Assembly: GCF_024347215.1 (NCBI RefSeq)
Contig: NZ_AP025282.1
Span: forward strand, 1,798,001 to 1,862,000
From: Aliamphritea ceti
GTDB taxonomy: Bacteria; Pseudomonadota; Gammaproteobacteria; Pseudomonadales; Balneatricaceae
DNA length: 64,000 bases
Reading direction: 5' to 3'
Both the position numbers and the translations under genes were made by a program. Below the pieces are notes generated by a model, which was given only the letters and a program-made list of their open reading frames with translations, had not been told where the DNA came from and ran no database searches. Shown here piece after piece: positions 54,362 to 63,050 of the stretch (positions are counted from its first letter, which is position 1; every line of letters begins with the position of its first letter).

Positions 54362-54840
54362 TGACAGAAGCAGTTGAAGCACCGTTAACCGTTTGGGTTG
54401 ATGCAGATGCCTGCCCAAATGTCATTAAAGACATTTTATATCGGGCTGCAGAGCGAAAGCAGGTACCTACAGTGCTGGTTGCTAATCAGTTCCTGCGGGT
54501 TCCTCAATCGGCTTATATACGTTCAGTTCAGGTAGCGGCGGGCTTTGATGTTGCAGATAACTACATAGCAGCTCACTGTCTGGGTGATGATCTGGTAATT
54601 ACTGCAGATATTCCGCTTGCGGCTGAAGTAGTTGAAAAAGGTGTGCTGGCTATCAATCCCCGGGGTGAATTGTACACCGCAGAGAATATTCGTCAGCGGC
54701 TGAACATGCGTGATTTTATGGCTGAATTACGTGATGCCGGAATGGTCAGTGGTGGTCCACCTAAGCTCGGTCAGACGGATCGGCAACAGTTTGCAAATCA
54801 GCTGGATCGCTTACTGACACGCTTATTGCGTAAGCGATAA
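54361..54840 (+). CDS. yaiI: YaiI/YqxD family protein (UPF0178, DUF188)
   Basis: A 159-residue protein with the family motif VWVDADACPNVIKDIL and a NYN/PIN-like nuclease fold suggested for DUF188. The start overlaps the ttcA stop (TGATG), implying coupling and perhaps a role near tRNA maturation. Activity unproven. Confidence 0.9.
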   Translation: MTEAVEAPLTVWVDADACPNVIKDILYRAAERKQVPTVLVANQFLRVPQSAYIRSVQVAAGFDVADNYIAAHCLGDDLVITADIPLAAEVVEKGVLAINPRGELYTAENIRQRLNMRDFMAELRDAGMVSGGPPKLGQTDRQQFANQLDRLLTRLLRKR

Positions 54841-54960
54841 ACTGTTAATTTGTTCAGATTGTTACATATACATCTTTAGGTGTATTTCTCAGTTTTTTAC
54901 TGCTCAGCGTATCTCAATTTGCTAACTTCATAGCTTCTTATACTCATTTCTGAGGAAGCT

Positions 54961-55740
54961 ATGGAACAGTCATTAGTAACACTTGATCGTCAGGATGCTT
55001 TGGTAATTCTGCGTCTTAACCGCCCACAGGCATATAACTCCCTTTCTCTTCAATTACTGGAAGCTTTACAAGCAGCTTTAATAGAGCTGGCGGATGACGA
55101 GAGTATAAGTGTCTTGGTTATTGCCGGAACCGGTCGCGGGTTTTGTTCGGGTCATGATCTGAAAGAAATGCGTAACGCTGAAGATGCCAGCTTACATCAG
55201 CGAATTTTTTCTACCTGTTCGGCAGTTATGCAGCAAATCATTGCGATGCCGATGCCTGTTATTGCCCAGGTGCACGGAATTGCAACTGCAGCCGGATGTC
55301 AGTTGGTTGCCAGCTGCGATCTTGCAGTAGCAGCAGATACCTCACGCTTTGCTACGCCGGGCGTGAATATAGGTTTGTTTTGCTCAACACCTATGGTTGC
55401 TCTCAGCCGGGCTGTGCAACCCAAACATGCGATGGAAATGCTATTGCTGGGAGACATGATCAGTGCACAGCGGGCAGCAGAAATAGGTCTGATTAACTGG
55501 TGTGTGCCAGCGGCAGATCTGGAAAGTTACACTCTTGAGGTTGCGAATAAAATTGCAGCACATTCCAGAGCAACCGTCAGGCTGGGTAAACAGGGTTTTT
55601 ATCAACAGCTGAATCAGAATGTTGAAGATGCTTATGACAACTGTAGCCAGCGGATGGTGAATAACATGCAGCTTGAGGATTGTGTTGAAGGTATCGATGC
55701 CTTTGTAAATAAGCGCCATCCGGAATGGCAACACCGTTAG
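54961..55740 (+). CDS. Enoyl-CoA hydratase-like protein, ECHDC3 type
   Basis: A 259-residue crotonase-fold protein. The oxyanion-hole segments are LVIAGTGRGFCSGHDLKEM and GIATAAGCQLVASCDLAVAA. ATPGVNIGLFCSTPMVALSR replaces the segment where hydratases carry catalytic glutamates, as in the ECHDC3 group, so hydratase activity is doubtful. GAGGAA lies 5 bases before the ATG. Stands alone between yaiI and the sox operon; the substrate is unknown. Confidence 0.82.
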   Translation: MEQSLVTLDRQDALVILRLNRPQAYNSLSLQLLEALQAALIELADDESISVLVIAGTGRGFCSGHDLKEMRNAEDASLHQRIFSTCSAVMQQIIAMPMPVIAQVHGIATAAGCQLVASCDLAVAADTSRFATPGVNIGLFCSTPMVALSRAVQPKHAMEMLLLGDMISAQRAAEIGLINWCVPAADLESYTLEVANKIAAHSRATVRLGKQGFYQQLNQNVEDAYDNCSQRMVNNMQLEDCVEGIDAFVNKRHPEWQHR

Positions 55741-56023
55741 CTTTATCTATTTTTAAATCCTCCGTAAACATTATTGATTGATACTTGTTAGCAGGTTCGG
55801 TCGTCTGGTACATTTAGCCTTATGAAATTTTATAGCTAAAAGTTGTTTGTATATTTCGTTTAGTTATATTTTATTCTTATCGGCTATAAGGTCTCATGGC
55901 ACAACAGGCATCGACTTCCAGTTTCGATCAGTGCAGTGACTTCAAAACAATAAAAAGCAGTATGGAAGCTCATGTGAGCAACGCTCTCATCAGGCTTCCG
56001 ATATGCACGAAGGAGGGATTTCG
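55741..56023 (+). promoter_or_regulatory. Upstream region of the sox operon
   Basis: About 280 bases, AT-rich, expected to hold the sox promoter. TATATTTCGTTTAGTTATAT (about 55850-55869) is a loose inverted repeat of the kind ArsR-type Sox regulators bind, but no regulator gene is adjacent. Confidence 0.35.
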
Positions 56024-56383
56024 ATGCATAAGCAATACATCTCAATGTTTGTGGCAGGCGCAGTATTGTCTCTGGCAGGAGGTGTGCATGCTGCAACCTC
56101 TGAGGCCCTTATTGAACAGGGGCGGGATGTTTTCCTGAACAAGTCCAAAGGCAACTGTATTTCCTGTCACCAGATAAATGATCCGGGCGCCAAACTTGCC
56201 GGTCATCAGGGGCCGCCAATGGTTGCTATGGCTCAGCGGTTTCCGGATAAGCGAAAATTGCGTGCTCAGATCTGGGATCCGACAGTTAAAAACCCTTTGA
56301 CAATCATGCCACCACTCGGCAAACACTGGATTCTGTCTGAAGATCAGATTGATGCAGTGGTTGAATATATTTATCAGTTTTAA
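56024..56383 (+). CDS. soxX: Sulfur oxidation c-type cytochrome SoxX
   Basis: A 119-residue periplasmic monoheme cytochrome with a signal peptide (to GGVHA), heme site CISCH and a distal methionine region (LTIMPPLGKHWILSEDQIDA). It pairs with SoxA to load thiosulfate onto SoxYZ. ATG 56024 has AAGGAGGG 6 bases ahead; an in-frame upstream ATG at 56003 is less likely. First gene of the operon. Confidence 0.93.
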   Translation: MHKQYISMFVAGAVLSLAGGVHAATSEALIEQGRDVFLNKSKGNCISCHQINDPGAKLAGHQGPPMVAMAQRFPDKRKLRAQIWDPTVKNPLTIMPPLGKHWILSEDQIDAVVEYIYQF

Positions 56384-56416
56384 GTTGCGCAAAAGCGCGT
56401 ATTTGAGGACACGATT

Positions 56417-56875
56417 ATGACTATGCATCGTCGTACTGTGGTTAAAGCTATGCTTGCCTGCGGTGCTTTAGTGGGTTTGGGTGCGGTAATTCCGGGAGTA
56501 GCATTTGCTGCCCGTAACAAAGGTGCGTTCGGTTCGGACGATCAGGCAAAGGCAATGCAGGCATTATTTGATGCCGAGCCTGCAGACAGCCCCGATATTG
56601 TATTAAAAGCGCCTAGCATTGCAGAAAATGGTGCTGTAGTGCCGGTAACAGTCAGCACCGAAATGACGAACGTTGAAAGTATCAGTATTTTTGTTGCTGA
56701 TAACCCAACGCCTCTGGTCGCTGAATTTATGATTCCAGCTGGTACCGAAGCGAAAGTTGCTACGCGTATCCGTATGGGTAAAACCTCAACAATTACTGCT
56801 GTGGTAAAAGCGGACGGAAAGCTATTTAGCACTGCCCGTGAAACGAAAGTCACTATCGGTGGCTGTGGCGGTTAA
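56417..56875 (+). CDS. soxY: Sulfur carrier protein SoxY
   Basis: A 152-residue substrate carrier ending in the GGCGG tail whose cysteine (C150) binds the sulfur intermediates. A twin-arginine signal (HRRTVVKAMLACGALVGLG) sends it, with SoxZ, to the periplasm. GAGG precedes the ATG. Confidence 0.95.
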   Translation: MTMHRRTVVKAMLACGALVGLGAVIPGVAFAARNKGAFGSDDQAKAMQALFDAEPADSPDIVLKAPSIAENGAVVPVTVSTEMTNVESISIFVADNPTPLVAEFMIPAGTEAKVATRIRMGKTSTITAVVKADGKLFSTARETKVTIGGCGG

Positions 56876-56899
56876 AAGAATATAACGGAGGGTTTTCCC

Positions 56900-57214
56900 A
56901 TGGCGGGTATTTTTAAAGTTAAAGCAAAAGCTAAAGGCGGTGTGACCAAAGTTAAGATGCTGGCAAAGCATGTTATGGAAACCGGTCAGCGCAAAGATAA
57001 GAAAACCGGCGATATTATCCCGGCGAAGTTTATTCAGGAACTTACTGTTCAGCATGCGGGCAATACAGTTTTCTCAGGACAACTGGGAACTGCTGTATCT
57101 AAAAACCCGTATTTTTCTTTTACCTTTGCCGGCGGTGCAAAAGGTGATGAGCTGTCAATCAGCTGGGCGGAAAATACCGGTACTTCTGCAACTGAGACTG
57201 CCAAGATTAAATAA
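56900..57214 (+). CDS. soxZ: Sulfur carrier partner SoxZ
   Basis: A 104-residue beta-sandwich partner of SoxY (FKVKAKAKGGVTKVKML, then FIQELTVQHAGNTVFSGQLG). No signal peptide, so it is exported with SoxY. GGAGGG is 8 bases before the ATG, 24 bases after soxY. Confidence 0.94.
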   Translation: MAGIFKVKAKAKGGVTKVKMLAKHVMETGQRKDKKTGDIIPAKFIQELTVQHAGNTVFSGQLGTAVSKNPYFSFTFAGGAKGDELSISWAENTGTSATETAKIK

Positions 57215-57255
57215 GATCGGTCGTTGCTGAGAAGGGCTTATTGCGGAGAAGGATC

Positions 57256-58119
57256 ATGAGAATAATAACAAGCATAGTGGCGGCGGGAATATTATCGCTG
57301 GGAATGCCACTGCAGGCTGCGGACAGTGGTTTTAACCTGGAAACAGTTAACCCGGAAGCTGACCGTCTGGCATTGCAGGCGTACTATCAGAAGCGTTATC
57401 CGGGTGTGCCAATAGATGACTATGTAAATGGTATCTATGCGCTGGATGCAGAGTCCCGAGAGCAGTGGGAGGAGATTGAAGAGTTTCCGCCTTATGAGTT
57501 TTCCATTGAAGAAGGTGAAGTACTATTTAATACACCTTTTGCAAATGGCAAAAGTTATGCTGACTGTTTTGATAACGGTGGCGTAGGCATCCGTCAGAAT
57601 TTTCCCTACTGGGATAAAGAAAACGGGACTGTTATAACGCTGGAATATGCGATTAACGAATGCCGTAAAGACAATGGCGAGAAACCTTATAAGTGGGGTA
57701 AAGGCGACATCGCCCGTGTTTCCGCTTATATGGCATGGACGTCCCGGGATAATGTTTTCGATATCCAGATTCCGGAAGATGATTCCCGTGCAATGCAGGC
57801 TTATCTGGACGGTAAAAAGTTCTTTTATACCAAGCGTGGCCAGCTGAATTTGTCTTGTGCTAATTGTCATCTTCAGGGCTCGAATGTACGGATTCGTGCT
57901 GATTTACCCGGTCCTATGTTGGGTCAGGTAACACACTGGCCAGTGTTCCGTTCGAAGTGGGGTAACCTGGGTACACTGCATCGCCGTTATGCCGGTTGCC
58001 ACAGGGACTCCCGTTCGAAGCCGCTTAAGCCACAGGCAGAAGGTTTCCGTAATCTTGAGTATTTCCAGACCTATATGAGCAACGGTTTAGTTGTGAATGG
58101 TCCGGGTGCGCGTAAGTAA
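57256..58119 (+). CDS. soxA: Sulfur oxidation cytochrome SoxA
   Basis: A 287-residue diheme-derived cytochrome with a signal peptide (to GMPLQA). Only one heme site, CANCH, is complete. The N-terminal site is degenerate (SYADCFDNGG), making this a monoheme SoxA. A C-terminal cysteine in RRYAGCHRD is the likely heme ligand or active-site cysteine. With SoxX it forms the c-S-S-c linkage on SoxY. ATG 57256 follows GGAGAAGG. Confidence 0.94.
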   Translation: MRIITSIVAAGILSLGMPLQAADSGFNLETVNPEADRLALQAYYQKRYPGVPIDDYVNGIYALDAESREQWEEIEEFPPYEFSIEEGEVLFNTPFANGKSYADCFDNGGVGIRQNFPYWDKENGTVITLEYAINECRKDNGEKPYKWGKGDIARVSAYMAWTSRDNVFDIQIPEDDSRAMQAYLDGKKFFYTKRGQLNLSCANCHLQGSNVRIRADLPGPMLGQVTHWPVFRSKWGNLGTLHRRYAGCHRDSRSKPLKPQAEGFRNLEYFQTYMSNGLVVNGPGARK

Positions 58120-58139
58120 ACTGACTGCAGGAGATGATC

Positions 58140-58559
58140 ATGAAAAAAGTAATGGCCTTATGTGCAGCAGTATTATTTTCTCAGGCGGTTGCTGCTGAAA
58201 CCTATCAGGAAGCTTTCGATAAAGCCCGTGCTATGTATGGCAAGGGGCATGAGTTTCAGTGGCAGGGTAAAACGTATCAAACTCTGCATGAAGAAGAAAT
58301 TGAAGCAGGTGTTGAAGCGAGTGAAGCAAATGCCAGACAGTTACTGGACAAAGCGATTGCTGCAAACAAAAAAGTAGCAGCAGTAGGTTTTGAATGGAAG
58401 CTGACAGGCGGTTTGTTGAAAAAGTCTGAGCAGGCAATCACTGATGGTGATTACCGTAAAGCACTGGATTTGGCGGCACAAGCTAAGTATCACGCCCGCA
58501 TTGGCTTAGCGCAGTATGAGTATTCCGAAGCAAACTGGTATAAAGCAGTACCCCAGTAA
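58140..58559 (+). CDS. SoxXA-binding protein (SoxK-like)
   Basis: A 139-residue secreted protein (signal ending SQAVAA) made of helices with AETYQEAFDKARAMYGKGHE and KALDLAAQAKYHARIGLAQY. Size, location directly after soxA and pattern fit the SoxXA-binding proteins that stabilise SoxXA. AGGAG precedes ATG 58140; an ATG 6 bases earlier overlaps the ribosome site. Confidence 0.78.
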   Translation: MKKVMALCAAVLFSQAVAAETYQEAFDKARAMYGKGHEFQWQGKTYQTLHEEEIEAGVEASEANARQLLDKAIAANKKVAAVGFEWKLTGGLLKKSEQAITDGDYRKALDLAAQAKYHARIGLAQYEYSEANWYKAVPQ

Positions 58560-58595
58560 CCGGACTTGAAAAGTAATCATCTATAGTACTTTTTT

Positions 58596-58620
58596 AACGC
58601 CCAAGTCAGTTGGGCGTTTC
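58596..58620 (+). terminator. Partial terminator between soxK-like and soxB
   Basis: AACGCCCAA / TTGGGCGTT, nine pairs with a 5-base loop and a short tail TTTCTATTTC. It probably attenuates soxB rather than isolating it. Confidence 0.65.
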
Positions 58621-58640
58621 TATTTCAGAGAGAAGCAATC

Positions 58641-60407
58641 ATGTCGATGACGCGACGGGAATTCGCGCAGTTACTGGGCCTGGCTGGTGCCGCCGGATTA
58701 CTGCCATTACAGGGATTTGCAGCAAAGAAACAGCCTGCAGATCTGTATGAGCTGGCCAACTTCGGCAATGTACGTTTATTACATATGACAGATTGCCATG
58801 CGCAATTGCAGCCGGTGTATTTCCGTGAGCCAAACGTTAACCTGGGGGTTGGTAATGCATTGGGGAAAGCGCCGCATCTGGTAGGTAAATACCTTTTAGA
58901 GCACTTTTCTATTCAGCCGAATACGCTGGAAGCCCATGCGTTTAGCTGTCTGAATTTTCAGCAGGATGCCAGTCGGTATGGCAAGGTTGGTGGTTTTGCT
59001 CACATCCGCACCTTAGTTGAGCGTTTACGTCAGAGCTATGGCAGTGAAAATACTTTATTGCTGGATGGTGGCGACACCTGGCAGGGCTCAGGTACCGCGT
59101 ATAAAGCCCGTGGTATGGATATGGTGAAAGCCGCTAACTTGCTCGGCGTAGATGTGATGACAGGGCACTGGGAATTTACTTACCATCAGCAGGAAATTCT
59201 GCAGAATATCCAAGCCTTTAACGGTGAGTTCCTGGCACAGAATGTTTTTATCACTGAAGATGCCTTGTTTGAAGGGGCGGATGAGTATGTCTTTGATGAA
59301 GACAGTGGCCGGGTTTTTAAACCTTATACTATTCGCGAAATGGGCGGTGCCCGTGTCGCCGTTATAGGCCAGTGTTTCCCCCGTACCAAAATTGCCAACC
59401 CTGCCCGGTTTATCCCTGACTGGACCTTCGATATTTACGATGAAAACTTGCAGGAACTGGTCGATGAAGTGCGTCAGGCTGAGTCTGTAGATGCTGTTAT
59501 TTTACTCTCCCACAATGGCATGGATGTCGATTTAGAGCTGGCGCGTCGGGTGAGCGGAATTGATGTGATTCTTGGTGGTCATACACATGATGGCATGCCT
59601 GAACCGTCACTGGTGAAAAATCAGGGTGGTAAAACCCTGGTATGTAACGTCGGTTCTAACGGTAAGTTCATTGGCGTAATGGATCTGGATATCCGTAACG
59701 GCAAAGTGCAGGGTTACCGCTACCGTTTGTTACCTGTATTCTCTGAGCTTTTGCCTGCTGATGCTGAAATGAGCCAGTTAATTACAGATATCCGGGCGCC
59801 GCATCTGAGTTGGCTAAACGAAGAGTTGGCTGTTGCCGACGAACTGATGTTCCGCAGAGGTAATTTTAACGGCACCTTTGATCAGCTGATCTGTGATGCA
59901 TTACGCGAACGGAAGGATGCCGAGATTTCTCTGTCGCCGGGTTTCCGCTGGGGGACAACTGTTTTACAGGGGCAGATGGTGACCATGGAGCATGTTCTGG
60001 ATCAGACCTGTCTGACCTACCCGGAAACATACGTCCGTGAAATGACCGGCCAGGAGTTGAAGCTGATTCTCGAAGATGTTGCCGACAACCTGTTTAACCC
60101 TAATCCGTATCTGCAATCAGGAGGCGATATGGTCAGAGTAGGAGGATTTGATTATGTGTGTGATCCACTGGCACCCATAGGCAAACGTATTTCTCAGATG
60201 ACGCTGGATGACGGTACGCTTATAGAGGCCGGCAAAGCCTATAAAGTATCGGGTTGGGCAACCGTTGGTGCACGTTCAGAAGGTGCGGACATATGGGATG
60301 TGGTTGCTGATTATCTGCGTGACCACAAGACCGCCCGAATAGATAAGTTAAATACACCTAAGTTACTTAATGTTAAGGGTAATCCGGGTATTGTTGATTA
60401 CAGTTAA
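58641..60407 (+). CDS. soxB: Thiosulfohydrolase SoxB
   Basis: A 588-residue dimanganese hydrolase that releases sulfate from the SoxYZ sulfone. It has a twin-arginine signal (TRREFAQLLGLAGAAGL). Metal-site motifs are LLHMTDCHAQLQPVYFREP, LDGGDTWQGSGTAY, TGHWEFTYH and GGHTHDGMPEP, followed by a nucleotidase-type C-terminal domain. soxCD does not follow, so this Sox set is of the truncated type. Confidence 0.96.
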   Translation: MSMTRREFAQLLGLAGAAGLLPLQGFAAKKQPADLYELANFGNVRLLHMTDCHAQLQPVYFREPNVNLGVGNALGKAPHLVGKYLLEHFSIQPNTLEAHAFSCLNFQQDASRYGKVGGFAHIRTLVERLRQSYGSENTLLLDGGDTWQGSGTAYKARGMDMVKAANLLGVDVMTGHWEFTYHQQEILQNIQAFNGEFLAQNVFITEDALFEGADEYVFDEDSGRVFKPYTIREMGGARVAVIGQCFPRTKIANPARFIPDWTFDIYDENLQELVDEVRQAESVDAVILLSHNGMDVDLELARRVSGIDVILGGHTHDGMPEPSLVKNQGGKTLVCNVGSNGKFIGVMDLDIRNGKVQGYRYRLLPVFSELLPADAEMSQLITDIRAPHLSWLNEELAVADELMFRRGNFNGTFDQLICDALRERKDAEISLSPGFRWGTTVLQGQMVTMEHVLDQTCLTYPETYVREMTGQELKLILEDVADNLFNPNPYLQSGGDMVRVGGFDYVCDPLAPIGKRISQMTLDDGTLIEAGKAYKVSGWATVGARSEGADIWDVVADYLRDHKTARIDKLNTPKLLNVKGNPGIVDYS

Positions 60408-60420
60408 ATATTGCTAAGCC

Positions 60421-60462
60421 TGATACAAATCAAGCCGGCTTTATGCCGGTTTGTTTGTATCA
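60421..60462 (+). terminator. Terminator after soxB
   Basis: A long hairpin: TGATACAAA / TTTGTATCA outer arms and GCCGGC / GCCGG inner arms around TTTAT. It closes the sox operon. Confidence 0.8.
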
Positions 60463-60548
60463 GGGTATTCAGTTGGCGGCGGCAGTTCAGTTGTTTAGAA
60501 TGTGCGGGCGGCAGGGTGATTTTTCGATTTTCCAGAGGCTTCAACTTC

Positions 60549-61295
60549 ATGATGTATCAGCGGATTGTATATGGTCTGGCTATTACGGCGCTATTGGCCG
60601 GGTGTAATGGCGCGAATGTTCAGCCTGGTGGCACAGTTGATCAGCAGAGCTTTCCTGCTGAACCTGCGATTGATGCTGCAGGACAACCTGTAATGCAGGC
60701 TTCTCAGACAGTACCTCAGGCAACTGCACCCGTTAGTACAGCACCACCTCAGATGGAAGCGTTGGAAAATATTAATAACCGCATCACCTTATTACAGGAA
60801 CAGATTCTACAGCTGAAAGTGCAAAATGGCGGTCTGGCTGAACGCAGTCAGTTGCTGCTAACCCAGTTTCAGGTATTAGCACAGAATGTAAAGATGGCAG
60901 GCCGGGGCTTGGGAGGGCAGCAGAATTCTGCGGGTCAGCAAGCACCAGCCAGTGACGTTGATCAGTTAATTGGTCGTCTTGATCAGCAGCTGATGGCGTT
61001 AGAGCAATTAGCACCTGCCCTGGGTGGCGGTAATGCTTTTCGCCTGGCGACAACCTATAGCGCTAAGCGTAAGTGGATTCTGGTGCGTTATAACCGTCTG
61101 ACCGGTGAAAGCTGGATATCAGAAGGTGGTAGCTGGGAACCATTAGCGGATGATTTTCAATTGCCTATCTCTGAGTACGAAATTCAGATTAAGAGCGCTG
61201 GCGGTGATGCCAAAGGCTACGTAGCAGCGCGGATAGACAATAATAACGGCGATACCTGGTGGCTTAATAATCAGCAATGGGTGTCGTACGAATAA
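60549..61295 (+). CDS. Lipoprotein of unknown function
   Basis: A 248-residue protein with lipobox ALLAGC, so the cysteine near residue 19 is lipidated. A glutamine/proline/alanine-rich spacer follows to about 70. A coiled coil runs from about 75 to 105 (LENINNRITLLQEQILQLKV). A C-terminal domain contains two tryptophan-rich repeats (WISEGGSWEPL and TWWLNNQQWV). I chose ATG 60549; the open frame begins further upstream but without signal-peptide character. Its stop overlaps the epmC start (TAATG). Confidence 0.7.
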   Translation: MMYQRIVYGLAITALLAGCNGANVQPGGTVDQQSFPAEPAIDAAGQPVMQASQTVPQATAPVSTAPPQMEALENINNRITLLQEQILQLKVQNGGLAERSQLLLTQFQVLAQNVKMAGRGLGGQQNSAGQQAPASDVDQLIGRLDQQLMALEQLAPALGGGNAFRLATTYSAKRKWILVRYNRLTGESWISEGGSWEPLADDFQLPISEYEIQIKSAGGDAKGYVAARIDNNNGDTWWLNNQQWVSYE

Positions 61296-61576
61296 TGTCA
61301 GCCATGAACACATCTCTGTCTGAAACAGCACCGTCTGAGTTCCAGCATTTGCATGCCCCCACGGTTATTCTGGATCAGGATGTACAGCGTTTAATCGAGG
61401 TGTTTAACCGCTGTTTCGCTGTTAGCCATAATACTTTGCTTGTCAGTGGCGATGATGAACCGGTTTATCTGCCAGCAGATGAACAGTGTGAATATCATCG
61501 AATTATTTTTGCACACGGATTTTTTGCCAGTGCTTTACATGAAATCCATGCATCTCTTTTAAGGTTGACATACTAA
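61295..61576 (+). pseudogene. epmC: Elongation factor P hydroxylase, truncated by insertion
   Basis: The N-terminal 84 codons match EpmC, the last enzyme modifying EF-P lysine: VSGDDEPVYLPADEQCEYHR and IIFAHGFFASALHEI. The family continues with a histidine/tryptophan metal-site segment, but here the frame turns into an unrelated tail (HASLLRLTY) at about 61547 and stops. About half of the protein is missing. The gene was probably interrupted by the mobile element whose recombinase starts 47 bases after the stop. Confidence 0.82.
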
Positions 61577-61622
61577 GAAACTCTTGTTTGGATGATGTAC
61601 ATCCTGCGGGGATTTAATAAGT

Positions 61623-63050
61623 ATGAAAACCACACTTAATGATCTATTCACATCAACAGCGAGAGTTATCCATTTAAGCCACTTTCATAAGGGGCGATTG
61701 ATTTGGGAAGAGGGAAAGGCGGTAGACGAATATGAATATCGCTTTTCCCACGTAGAAGGCCGCGGTTATTTTCCAAAGATGCCAGTCATTCTTCAATCAA
61801 ATGGACTCCCCTGGGATATTGGCAATGCCTACCTGCTAGGCCAATTAGAAAAGCCAAACCTTTCTAATATGAGAACGCTCACAGCAAGAGCAACCCACTT
61901 AAAGTACTATCTCCAGTACCTAGAAGACACAGGGCAGCACTTTCTAGATCTTCCTAAACTTTACTACGAACGTGCACCACAAAAATTCAGGGTGTTCATG
62001 AGCCAAGTTTTGGACAATCACGATTTTAGTGCTGAAACCATTAATAACGTGCTTTCTACGGTTGCCCACTTCTATAAAAACATCCGCTATGAATCTCTGG
62101 TGACTGAAGAAAGTTTAGAAAATAAACCATTCACTCCGATAAGAAAGTCGATAATGATCACCAATAGGGTAGGTTTAGTTCGGAGCACTCAGGTCATTAC
62201 AAATGACCTTAGAATTAAGAGCAGTAGACATCAAAACTCCCCACTTGGGAAGCTAAGAGACGGAGGGAGCTTGTGTCCTTTAACTCCGGAAGATCAGCAG
62301 ATTATTTTTGATGGATTTAGAAAAAATTACGCCTCGATAGAACTGGAGTTAATGATTCGAACCGCACTCGAAACAGGAGCAAGGCAGCAAACCGTATGCA
62401 CTTTAAGTATCGGCTGTATCAAACAAGCTCATGGTGAATTAGAACAAACACCTTCAATGACTCATGTTGTTATAAATGGAGGTCAGCGCTACAAGGCTGA
62501 CACGAAAGGCAGCAGATTAAATAGGCTAATTTTTAGACGTGAGCTAATTTATGATCTGATGGTCTATATCGACTGTAAGCATGCAGAAGACCGTAGACTC
62601 CATAAGAATAGCTTTTATGGTGATACAGACGATAACTATGTATTTTTAACCCGAGATGGAAATCCTTACTATACAGCCCAACGAGAGATACAGGATCGCC
62701 AATATCCTAACATAGCCTGGAATACTAACGCGTCCGTCATGGTGCCCAAGAATGGCCAGTCTCTCAGGAATGAGTTAGTTCGGTTTATTTCTCGCATCCA
62801 GAAAACCGAAGCAAACTTTAAAGTCTTCACCTTTCATGATCTCAGGGCAACGATGGGTATGAATATCGTGAGATCTATGAGAGCAAACGGCTATCCTGAT
62901 TCAAAAATCTTTGACCATGTTAGGCAACGTTTAAATCACAGCAATTTTAAAACGACTGAAGGGTATCTCAACTTCGACTCTGAACTTTCCGAGTTTTATG
63001 GTATTCAAGAAGCTTTTGGCGAGATGATGCGTGGGTACGACAATGAGTGA
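61623..63050 (+). CDS. Tyrosine recombinase of a mobile element
   Basis: A 475-residue integrase-family protein. The N-terminal part (to about 190) is a SAM-like core-binding region (ARATHLKYYLQYLEDTGQHF). The catalytic part carries the first arginine in TALETGARQQTV, HDLRATMG with histidine and second arginine near residue 407, and the tyrosine in KTTEGYLNFD near residue 450. The order R-H-x-x-R-Y fits tyrosine recombinases. It may be the GmtY type of Gamma-Mobile-Trio elements, which I cannot confirm. It overlaps the next gene by 8 bases. Confidence 0.8.
   Translation: MKTTLNDLFTSTARVIHLSHFHKGRLIWEEGKAVDEYEYRFSHVEGRGYFPKMPVILQSNGLPWDIGNAYLLGQLEKPNLSNMRTLTARATHLKYYLQYLEDTGQHFLDLPKLYYERAPQKFRVFMSQVLDNHDFSAETINNVLSTVAHFYKNIRYESLVTEESLENKPFTPIRKSIMITNRVGLVRSTQVITNDLRIKSSRHQNSPLGKLRDGGSLCPLTPEDQQIIFDGFRKNYASIELELMIRTALETGARQQTVCTLSIGCIKQAHGELEQTPSMTHVVINGGQRYKADTKGSRLNRLIFRRELIYDLMVYIDCKHAEDRRLHKNSFYGDTDDNYVFLTRDGNPYYTAQREIQDRQYPNIAWNTNASVMVPKNGQSLRNELVRFISRIQKTEANFKVFTFHDLRATMGMNIVRSMRANGYPDSKIFDHVRQRLNHSNFKTTEGYLNFDSELSEFYGIQEAFGEMMRGYDNE

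Noticed and set aside
55896..56138. 80-codon frame ahead of soxX
   Set aside because: It overlaps the soxX signal peptide in another frame, and its C-terminal part is a frameshifted reading of soxX.
61277..61576. Treating the truncated EpmC as a complete new small protein
   Set aside because: The first 84 residues match EpmC closely and the last nine are unrelated element sequence.
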